Shown here: one piece after another, positions 53,348 to 59,805 of the stretch
Layout of the letters: every line of letters starts with the position of its first letter
How positions within the stretch are numbered: position 1 is the first letter of the stretch
NCBI GenBank assembly: GCA_964489835.1
Contig: CAZBBC010000015.1
Location: forward strand, 1-59,805
Length of the DNA stretch: 59,805 bases
Origin: CAZBBC01 sp964489835
Lineage (GTDB): Bacteria; Calditrichota; Calditrichia; JAJRVZ01
Reading direction: 5' to 3'
Position numbers and translations under genes: made by a program
Notes under the pieces: model-generated
What the model saw: only the letters and a program-made list of their open reading frames with translations
The model's database searches: none
What the model was told of the DNA's origin: nothing

Positions 53348-53962
53348 ATGAATTTAACTTTAGAAAATGTAGGTAAAGATTTTGAAAATAAGCGAATCTT
53401 TAATAAGATCAGCTTTGATCTTGAATCTGGAAAATCAGCAGCGATTATTGGTCCGAATGGTTCAGGTAAAACTACATTAGTACGAATCGTATGTGGCCTG
53501 ATCAGACCTTCCCGGGGTAAAATTGTTTATTCAGTAAACCAAAAAACAATAGAGATTCAGGATGTATATAAACATATTGGTTTGGTTGGCCCTTATCTGG
53601 AATTATATGAAGAATTAACAGCGATGGAGAACCTTTTATTTTTCGCTAAGATGAAAAGGGTTTCCCATGCCGGAGAAAGAATCTTAAGTTTAATGGATCA
53701 GCTAAATCTGGCCGGTCGGGAAGATGATAATGTAAGAACCTATTCATCCGGAATGCGTCAACGACTAAAATATGTTTTCGCTCTTCTCAGCAATCCTGAA
53801 ATTTTGGTACTTGATGAACCTACTTCTAACCTGGATTCTGATGGTATTGATCGTGTTTATGAAATAATGCGTATCCAAAAAGATAAAAATATTTTATTGA
53901 TAGCCACCAATGATCAAGATGATCTAAAATTTGGAGATTTTCAGATTGCAGTTAATGCATGA
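53348..53962 (+). CDS. ccmA: Cytochrome c biogenesis ABC transporter ATP-binding protein
   Basis: CcmA is the ATPase of the CcmABCD complex that releases haem-loaded CcmE during cytochrome c maturation (System I). The 204-residue length is right for the family. Walker A is GPNGSGKTT (about 38-46), the signature is YSSGMRQRL (near 132-140), and Walker B is ILVLDEPTSNLD. It heads the ccmABCDE cluster, and its 3' end overlaps ccmB. Confidence 0.93.
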   Translation: MNLTLENVGKDFENKRIFNKISFDLESGKSAAIIGPNGSGKTTLVRIVCGLIRPSRGKIVYSVNQKTIEIQDVYKHIGLVGPYLELYEELTAMENLLFFAKMKRVSHAGERILSLMDQLNLAGREDDNVRTYSSGMRQRLKYVFALLSNPEILVLDEPTSNLDSDGIDRVYEIMRIQKDKNILLIATNDQDDLKFGDFQIAVNA

Positions 53963-54614
53963 TGCCTGGCTGATTTTTCGAAAAGATGTTCGGCAGGAAT
54001 TTAAAACAAGATATTCCCTGAATGCTATTTTGTTATTCGCCCTGGTCACATTAGTGGTTGTTTCTTTCTCGATTGGAACTTTCGGTGCCAATACTGATAT
54101 AAAAGCGGCATTATTGTGGATTATAATTTTCTTCTCAGCCATGTCAGGTTTATCGCATATTTTTGTACGTGAGGAAGAAAAGCATACGGCAGATACTTTA
54201 AAACTGGTCGCTCAGCCTACAAGCATCTTTCTGGGTAAATTTTTTTTCAATCTCATTTTACTCTATGTCTTAGAGATTATTACTGTTCCCCTTTATTTTG
54301 CGGTGATGAACTTTCAGGTTGAGGGGGTGATGCTTTTTTTGTTTATCCTCGTCCTGGGTAGTTTTGGTCTTTCTGCGGGAGCCACGATGACAGGTGCCAT
54401 TATATCAAAAGCGAGTGCAAAAGGTGCATTGTTTGCTGTCCTCTCATTTCCTATATTATTACCTGTAATTATTGCCGGAATAAATGGGACGAAGATTTCC
54501 GTTACACATCATGAAATGGCGGATGCGAGTGGGGATTTGCAGATGCTTTTTGCTTATTCGGTTGTTGTATTGACTGCGGGAATTCTCCTTTTTGATTTTG
54601 TCTGGAATGAATAG
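53955..54614 (+). CDS. ccmB: Haem exporter membrane subunit CcmB
   Basis: CcmB is the six-helix membrane subunit paired with CcmA. The product is about 219 residues, starting MHDAWLIFRKDVRQEFKTRY and containing FVREEEKHTADTLKL, a family hallmark, then five to six hydrophobic helices. ATG 53955 overlaps the end of ccmA by eight bases; TTG 53946 has a better spaced GGAG (53933-53936) and is a real alternative. ccmC starts eight bases after the stop. Confidence 0.92.
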   Translation: MHDAWLIFRKDVRQEFKTRYSLNAILLFALVTLVVVSFSIGTFGANTDIKAALLWIIIFFSAMSGLSHIFVREEEKHTADTLKLVAQPTSIFLGKFFFNLILLYVLEIITVPLYFAVMNFQVEGVMLFLFILVLGSFGLSAGATMTGAIISKASAKGALFAVLSFPILLPVIIAGINGTKISVTHHEMADASGDLQMLFAYSVVVLTAGILLFDFVWNE

Positions 54615-54622
54615 GAAGGGTT

Positions 54623-55282
54623 ATGAATAAAATTTGGCAATTTGGACTTTTGATCTGGCTTTGTCTGGTGATATTAGCGGCCTTTCTTTGGACGTCAACG
54701 GTAGAGGGTCTCGGTGAGTATACACGGATTCTGTATTTTCATGTACCTGTAGCCTGGATAACAGTTCTGGCTTTTTGCATTGGAGCAGCCTACAGTGTTA
54801 TTTACCTGATGAAAAGACAAATTCAGTATGATCAGATCGCTGAATCTGCCAGCCAGTTAGGATTGGTTTTCTGTATCTTGGCGACTGTGACCGGATCTAT
54901 TTGGGCGAAAGTCAGTTGGGGTTCATTCTGGAATTGGGATCCCAGAGAAACATCAATATTCATACTTTTGCTCATATATGCCGCTTATTTCGCTTTGCGC
55001 TCGGCAATAGAGCATGAGGAAAGAAGAGCAGCATTAGGATCCGTCTACTCCATTTTTGCTTTTGTTACCGTACCCTTCTTTGTGTTTATTGTTCCACGAG
55101 TCTATTCCTCATTGCATCCCGATCCTCTAATAAATCCCCAGGTTAAGATTAACATGGATGGGAAAATGCTGACAACCTTCTTATCCTCCTTGTTTGGATT
55201 CACTATTCTTTTTTTATGGATGTTTAAAAGAAAAATTGACGTTGTAAAAATAAAATTGCGTTTAAGAAATTTGGAGTATTAA
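54623..55282 (+). CDS. ccmC: Haem transfer protein CcmC
   Basis: CcmC loads haem onto CcmE at the outer face of the inner membrane. The 219-residue protein has six helices. The tryptophan-rich WWD-type motif is WGSFWNWDPRETSIF (about 96-110), and conserved His residues flank it (FHVPVAW near 40 and near 185 SLHPDP). AGGAAGG precedes ATG 54623. ccmD begins directly at the base after its stop codon. Confidence 0.95.
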   Translation: MNKIWQFGLLIWLCLVILAAFLWTSTVEGLGEYTRILYFHVPVAWITVLAFCIGAAYSVIYLMKRQIQYDQIAESASQLGLVFCILATVTGSIWAKVSWGSFWNWDPRETSIFILLLIYAAYFALRSAIEHEERRAALGSVYSIFAFVTVPFFVFIVPRVYSSLHPDPLINPQVKINMDGKMLTTFLSSLFGFTILFLWMFKRKIDVVKIKLRLRNLEY

Positions 55283-55426
55283 ATGGAACCAATCTATACG
55301 GTTTTAATAATAATTCTGATTATATGGGCTGGCATATTCGGCTATATGTTTTATCTTGATAATGAGGTAAAAAAAATATCTTCAAGAATTAATAAATTGA
55401 AAAAAGTGGAAGTAAATAAGACATAA
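55283..55426 (+). CDS. ccmD: Haem exporter subunit CcmD-like small protein
   Basis: A 47-residue protein between ccmC and ccmE. It has one N-terminal membrane helix (about 5-25, VLIIILIIWAGIFGYMFYL) and a charged C-terminal tail (EVKKISSRINKLKKVEV), the exact build of CcmD, which holds CcmABC and CcmE together. ATG 55283 follows the ccmC stop without a gap. The assignment rests on size, topology and position. Confidence 0.85.
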   Translation: MEPIYTVLIIILIIWAGIFGYMFYLDNEVKKISSRINKLKKVEVNKT

Positions 55427-55453
55427 ATTTGTTATAAATTGATAAAAGGATGA

Positions 55454-55828
55454 ATGATGAAACCAAAATATATTTTCGGGATTGTGATTATCGTTGGATT
55501 TATTATATGGGCAGGCATATCATTTAACAAAACCCTCACACCATATGTTTCGATTGCTGAGGCAAAAAATAGTCCTACGGTGGTACAGGTAAAAGGCAAA
55601 AGGGTAGACAACGGTTCTTTTGATGTTCAAAATAATCGGTTTATATTTAAACTTGTTGATGACCAGGGTGAGCAGATTACTGTCTATTATAGTGGAGCAA
55701 AACCGGGAAATTTCGAACAGGCTAAGGAAGTTGTATGTGTCGGCATGTATAAAAATGGGAACTTTCATGCAAAGGAAATATTAGTCAAGTGCCCGTCCAA
55801 ATATAGTGAAGAACAAAGTAAAGTATGA
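55454..55828 (+). CDS. ccmE: Haem chaperone CcmE, CxxxY variant
   Basis: CcmE carries haem to the cytochrome c ligase. It has an N-terminal membrane anchor (about 5-24) and an OB-fold (about 40-112) with VQVKGKRVDNGSF and FIFKLVDDQGEQITVYYSG. In most bacteria haem is bound by His in HxxxY near the C-terminus; here the motif is CPSKY, with Cys113 and Tyr117. This is the CxxxY form known from Desulfovibrio and archaea. AAAAGGA precedes the two candidate ATG codons at 55454 and 55457. ccmF and ccmH do not follow. Confidence 0.93.
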   Translation: MMKPKYIFGIVIIVGFIIWAGISFNKTLTPYVSIAEAKNSPTVVQVKGKRVDNGSFDVQNNRFIFKLVDDQGEQITVYYSGAKPGNFEQAKEVVCVGMYKNGNFHAKEILVKCPSKYSEEQSKV

Positions 55829-55848
55829 TATTTGGAATTAGCATATTC

Positions 55849-56295
55849 TCACTCACCTTCTTTTGGTTTTTTTTTCAGGTCATCTTTTTCCAAGTCCTTA
55901 TTAGCTCTTTCTTTTAACCATGGACCTGAGCGGTTAGATATTACAGCCGGTTCTTTCTCATAGGGGGAAAGAATTTTCCTTATTTCCTTGATATGATCAC
56001 GGACCTGAACCAGGATTTCTACCCATTCTTTCGGATTAGAATTAAGATGATTTATCACCGAATCCACTTCGGTTCCGGTTACTTTAAATTCGTTGAAAAG
56101 CTCCTGAATGAGACGGTTTTGGGTATCCTTATTTATCTCCATTTCATAAATTATTAGAAGTCTGGAATAAATTTCAATAAATTGTACATTATCTATACGA
56201 ATTATTTGATTCTGGTCACAGGATAAGAAAGTAATAAAAACAGATAAAAGTAAAAGAAAATGTAATCTTGGGAACGATTTTGTTTTTTTAGTCAT
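55849..56295 (-). CDS. Lipoprotein of unknown function
   Basis: A 148-residue minus-strand protein. The signal peptide HFLLLLSVFITFLSC carries a lipobox (FLSC), with the modified Cys near 26. The mature part is helical and charged (QNRLIQELFNEFKVTGTEVD, then KEWVEILVQVRDHIKEIRKIL) and ends in a Lys/Glu-rich tail. The pattern recalls small lipoproteins found beside cytochrome or OM assembly genes, but no family is recognised. It is convergent with ccmE. Confidence 0.72.
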   Translation of the reverse strand: MTKKTKSFPRLHFLLLLSVFITFLSCDQNQIIRIDNVQFIEIYSRLLIIYEMEINKDTQNRLIQELFNEFKVTGTEVDSVINHLNSNPKEWVEILVQVRDHIKEIRKILSPYEKEPAVISNRSGPWLKERANKDLEKDDLKKKPKEGE

Positions 56296-56442
56296 ATAAT
56301 TAATAAACTAATTTTTGTTATGAACGTTATATCCATTGTTCTTTATAAAATACGAAACAAGTGGAAATAAAAAAAAGAAAATCTATGAAATGAAAATATC
56401 AGTGTTATGGAATAATCTCGGATTCCAAACAGGAGTTTATTT

Positions 56443-59400
56443 ATGAAATCAAAATATAATATTTTTCTCATACTGATCTTAATCGTTGTCGTAAATACTG
56501 GCTTTGGACAATTTTTTGGTCAGAATAAGATCCAATATAAAGATTATAACTGGCGTTATATACAGTCGGAGCATTTCGATGTGTATTTCTATGAAGGCGG
56601 TTATGATGTTGCCATATTCACAGCTGAAGTAGCGGAATCTGCTTATGTATCTTTACAGAATGACTTTATGTATGATCTGGCTGAACGTGTCTCTATTATT
56701 ACTTATAAATCTCATAATGATTTTCAGCAAACCAATGTTATTGGAACGTATATGCCTGAGGGTGTCGGGGGTGTGACGGAATTGCTTAAGAATCGTGTGG
56801 TTGTACCCTATGAAGGCTCTTATAGCCAGTTCAGGCATGTCATCCACCATGAACTGGTACATGCCGTCATGAATGATATGTTGTATGGTGGATCGATCCA
56901 ATCGCTGGTGACCGGGCAGGTGGCTCCTGTTCCATTGTGGTTCTCCGAAGGTTTGGCGGAATATGAATCGTTACGTTGGGATACGAGATTGGACATGGTA
57001 GTAAGAGATGCTACTTTAACCGGATATTTGCCGCCTATTGAGTGGTTGGACTACTTCCCTTACCAGGGAGGCGCCAGTGTTTTTCGATATATTGCCCAAA
57101 AATATGGAAACGAAAAAATCGGGGAAATATTAAATAAAGTAAAAGGTAGTTTTAATTTTCAAAGTGCTTTTAAATCAGCTATCGGCATAGATTTTAAAGA
57201 ATTAACCGAAGAGTGGCAGCGAGGAATGAAGCGAGAATACTGGCCGGATATTGCTGATAGAATGGAACCCGGTGAAATTGCAAAACCTCTCACAGATCAT
57301 AGAGAAGATAATAGTTTTATGAATTCCAGTGCGACGATTTCCCCACAAGGGGATAAGCTCGTTTTTCTGTCCAATCGGGACGGAAAAATGTCTGTATATC
57401 TGATGGATGTTTTAGAGGGAAAAATCATCAGAAAATTGATTAAGGGAGAGTCGGATGTAAATTTTGAGGAGTTACATTTTCTTGAACCAGGATTCGGCTG
57501 GTCACCCGATGGGAAGAAAATTACGTTAGCAGCGAAAGCTGGTGATGCCGACGCCATATATATATATGATCTCGAAAAAGATGATTATGAGCAGTACAAA
57601 TTTAACCTGGATGGTATATTCTCTACTTCCTGGTCACCCAATAACGATGCCATTGCTTTTATCGGCAACAAGGACGGCGCGAGTGATATTTACCTCTTTT
57701 CTCTGGAAACAGGGGAAATTACCAATATAACCAATGATGTTTTCTCTGACAGTGATCCCGCCTGGTCACCGGATGGTCAAAAGTTAATATTTGCTTCAAG
57801 CCGGGGTGCCTATGTGGATGAGATGTATGCACCGGGTGATTTTGATATGCACAGGCACGACTATGAAAATGAAGATATTTATATTATTAATCGTGATGGT
57901 AGTGATCTGACCCGAATTACCGATACAGAAGTTCTTGAAGGCCATCCGATTTTTGCACCAGATGGGGAGAGCGTTGCTTATGTGTCTGAACAAAATGGTG
58001 TTTCAAATATTTTTATACACAATTTATTGACTGGTGAAAGCTGGCCGATTACAAATCTGATAACAGGGGCGTTCCAGATCTCATGGGATAAAACGGCACA
58101 AAAGCTCGCATTTACTTCTTTCTACCGGGGAGGATATGATATCTTTTTGCTCAAGGATCCTCTAAATATGAATCCGGTAAAATTGGAGCCTACACAATAT
58201 TTTCAACGTCTTAAAAAGGGTGATGATGTATACGTGGCTAACCATGCTAAATCAAAAAAGACTGATGACGAAGATGAGGTAAGAGCCGATAAGGCACCGA
58301 TTGTAAAGAATTATAGTAAATATGTATTTGCTGATATGGACCGGAAAACTCCGGATCGGGAAGAAAAGATTACCCTTGATGAGACTGATTATAAATCTTC
58401 TGACGGGGATTACAAAATCAACAAGTACAAGATAAAATTCACGCCGGATTTAGTAAACGGTGCTGCCGGATACAGTACATTTTTTGGTCTTCAGGGCTAT
58501 ACACAGATACTGCTGAGTGATATGCTTGGTAATCATCAGATTTATATCGGGACAAATCTTGTGTTTGATCTGCGTAATTCAAATATAAGTGCGCAGTACT
58601 GGTATTTGCCCAATCGCACGGACTATGGTTTCGGTGCTTTTCATATCTCAAATTTCTTTGGCACTTCTCTGGGATTGTTGAGATTTCGCAATTTCGGACT
58701 GAGCCTCCTGGCTTCCCGCCCCTTTAGTAAATTTACCCGACTGGATTTCAGTCTAACCTGGTTTAATGTCAATCTGGAATATCTGGAGTTCAATTTTCCT
58801 TCACAAGAGGTGCGGACCATATTGCCAGGTCTTTCACTTATCCATGACCAAGTCGAATGGGGAATAACTGGGCCGGCACACGGGACAAGAGCTTCTGTGT
58901 CAGCATTATTCAGTCCAAAATACGCCAGTAATAGCATTGAGTTCAGTACGATTAAGGCCGATTATCGCAAATACTTTGAACTAGCCCGGGGCTATAGTTT
59001 TGGCCTTCGTTTAAATGTAGGAACCAGTACAGGCAAAAATCCTCAGAGGTTCTTCCTGGGCGGTGTTCCAAACTGGATCAATCGTACATTTAAGGGCGGA
59101 TTACGTATTAACAATATTGAAGATGTCTATTTTTCTGAATTTGTAACCCCGCTACGTGGTTCTTCTTATTATGAAAGGGATGGAGATACTTTTGCATTAT
59201 TTAATTTTGAATTTCGTTACCCATTGATACCATTTATTCAATTGGGTATTCCCCCAATTCGTTTGGGTAACATTCAGGGTGTATTTTTTACTGATGTGGG
59301 CAGTGCCTGGGACTTTAATAGTTCAGATAAATGGAAAGTCACGGAAACCGATCCAATCCTGGGTCGGAGAACTTTTAAGGATCTTGTTGTCGGTTACGGG

Positions 59401-59517
59401 GTTGGTGCCAGGATATTTTTTATCGGGTTTCTCGTAAAGTTTGATATTGCCTGGCGTCACAACTATTACGGTGTCAGTAAGCCAATATACTACTGGTCTT
59501 TTGGTGCTGATTTTTAA
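56443..59517 (+). CDS. Fusion protein: zinc peptidase-like, TolB propeller and BamA-like barrel
   Basis: A 1024-residue exported protein. Signal peptide about 1-22 (TGFGQ). The first domain (about 30-265) is a gluzincin-like peptidase of the MA type: HELVH with His136, Glu137 and His140, and a downstream Glu in WFSEGLAEYE as the likely third ligand. The second (about 285-590) is a WD40/TolB-like propeller with repeats such as FGWSPDGKKITLAAK and PAWSPDGQKLIFAS. The third (about 670-1024) is a BamA/surface-antigen barrel ending YYWSFGADF with terminal Phe. It would sit in the outer membrane with a periplasmic propeller. Similar fusions exist in FCB relatives, but the function is not established. 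Confidence 0.88.
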   Translation: MKSKYNIFLILILIVVVNTGFGQFFGQNKIQYKDYNWRYIQSEHFDVYFYEGGYDVAIFTAEVAESAYVSLQNDFMYDLAERVSIITYKSHNDFQQTNVIGTYMPEGVGGVTELLKNRVVVPYEGSYSQFRHVIHHELVHAVMNDMLYGGSIQSLVTGQVAPVPLWFSEGLAEYESLRWDTRLDMVVRDATLTGYLPPIEWLDYFPYQGGASVFRYIAQKYGNEKIGEILNKVKGSFNFQSAFKSAIGIDFKELTEEWQRGMKREYWPDIADRMEPGEIAKPLTDHREDNSFMNSSATISPQGDKLVFLSNRDGKMSVYLMDVLEGKIIRKLIKGESDVNFEELHFLEPGFGWSPDGKKITLAAKAGDADAIYIYDLEKDDYEQYKFNLDGIFSTSWSPNNDAIAFIGNKDGASDIYLFSLETGEITNITNDVFSDSDPAWSPDGQKLIFASSRGAYVDEMYAPGDFDMHRHDYENEDIYIINRDGSDLTRITDTEVLEGHPIFAPDGESVAYVSEQNGVSNIFIHNLLTGESWPITNLITGAFQISWDKTAQKLAFTSFYRGGYDIFLLKDPLNMNPVKLEPTQYFQRLKKGDDVYVANHAKSKKTDDEDEVRADKAPIVKNYSKYVFADMDRKTPDREEKITLDETDYKSSDGDYKINKYKIKFTPDLVNGAAGYSTFFGLQGYTQILLSDMLGNHQIYIGTNLVFDLRNSNISAQYWYLPNRTDYGFGAFHISNFFGTSLGLLRFRNFGLSLLASRPFSKFTRLDFSLTWFNVNLEYLEFNFPSQEVRTILPGLSLIHDQVEWGITGPAHGTRASVSALFSPKYASNSIEFSTIKADYRKYFELARGYSFGLRLNVGTSTGKNPQRFFLGGVPNWINRTFKGGLRINNIEDVYFSEFVTPLRGSSYYERDGDTFALFNFEFRYPLIPFIQLGIPPIRLGNIQGVFFTDVGSAWDFNSSDKWKVTETDPILGRRTFKDLVVGYGVGARIFFIGFLVKFDIAWRHNYYGVSKPIYYWSFGADF

Positions 59518-59556
59518 GTAAAGTGAAGAAATTTTTTTTCGTTCTGATTGAAAATT

Positions 59557-59592
59557 ATCCCTGGTCATTTTAGATGGTCAGGGATTTTTTAA
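59557..59592 (+). terminator. Terminator after the barrel fusion gene
   Basis: ATCCCTG (59557-59563) pairs with CAGGGAT (59579-59585), with an inner CAT/ATG pairing, and a T run follows. Confidence 0.85.
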
Positions 59593-59640
59593 TGAAATAC
59601 GAAATCTTAAAAAAATGGCAAAAAAATCTCCAAACGTATA

Positions 59641-59805
59641 TTGACACAATATATATATATTCTTAACTTTTATGGCTTTGTTCAATTTATTATCCAGGTT
59701 GTATTTATATATAAAAAGTGAGGTCGTCGCGGAGACGATTTAAGATAGTTTGATCTTTGACAGTGAGGAGAATGAGACCTCAGAGCGGGTTTCATAGATA
59801 GTACT
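59641..59805 (+). promoter_or_regulatory. Promoter-like and structured leader at the right edge, possibly pre-rRNA
   Basis: TTGACA (59641-59646) is a perfect -35 box; the -10 at 17 bases (TAACTT) is weak. Downstream TGAGGTC (59719-59725) pairs with GACCTCA (59776-59782), enclosing AGTTTGATCTTTGACAG. A TCTTTGACA segment in a structured leader is typical upstream of 16S rRNA genes in many FCB bacteria. No 16S sequence is inside the window, so this is a suggestion only. No protein frame is seen. Confidence 0.35.

Overview
The window is 59.8 kb of AT-rich chromosome from a Gram-negative bacterium, probably of the FCB superphylum (Calditrichota/KSB1-like or a neighbouring lineage). Evidence for this: outer-membrane genes (a TonB-dependent receptor with a carboxypeptidase-like N-terminal domain, a PorV/PorQ-type barrel, a BamA-like barrel, many lipoproteins), a secreted protein with a type IX-like C-terminal domain, a LytS/LytTR pair whose sensor has a Y_Y_Y beta-propeller, and a short primary-type sigma factor without region 1.1. 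The phylum is inferred from gene content, not from a marker gene. No complete rRNA gene, tRNA gene or CRISPR array was found.

Layout. 1-7 kb: end of an unknown gene, patatin-like lipase, phosphopentomutase, sigma factor, secreted PQQ-type propeller, M23 peptidase. 7.3-15 kb: a truncated kdsB joined to pyrG, an I-site-bearing diguanylate cyclase, a TPR-like protein, a HAD phosphatase, SixA and a transglutaminase-like secreted protein, with gene debris between them. 15-28 kb: lipoprotein remnants, then the LytS-type sensor and LytTR regulator, followed by TonB receptor, large secreted protein and PorV-like protein. 28-33 kb, minus strand: SGNH hydrolase, serine hydrolase, YiiX-like papain-fold hydrolase and secreted Xaa-Pro peptidase. 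33.5-40.5 kb: heparinase II/III-like lyase, a NUDIX-CHAD-ParA operon and two unrecognised proteins. 41-46 kb: purD, cdsA, a REC-PATAN-Roadblock protein and a family 9 glycosyltransferase. 46-51.6 kb: methylmalonyl-CoA/propionyl-CoA genes (meaB, two-subunit mutase, carboxyltransferase) with radC inserted. 51.6-55.8 kb: PAP2 phosphatase, a small HTH protein and ccmABCDE. 56.4-59.5 kb: a zinc-peptidase/TolB-propeller/BamA-barrel fusion. The last 100 bases resemble a structured leader, possibly of an rRNA operon.

The most system-like finding is the NUDIX-CHAD-ParA operon. CHAD domains bind polyphosphate, ParA ATPases position cargo on the nucleoid, and some NUDIX enzymes cut polyphosphate or inositol pyrophosphates. 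Together they suggest a polyphosphate-granule positioning and turnover module, by analogy with McdAB. The CcmE protein carries the CxxxY haem-binding variant instead of the usual histidine motif.

The second theme is decay and dispersed repeats. At least five gene fragments are present (kdsB, a DUF2652-like gene, an SdiA-regulated-like lipoprotein gene, a fatty acid hydroxylase, a GxxExxY gene). Several seem to keep both ends and lack the middle, which could be real deletion or an assembly artefact. The spacers hold many palindromic repeats, including a four-copy family and a two-copy family not explained by any gene.
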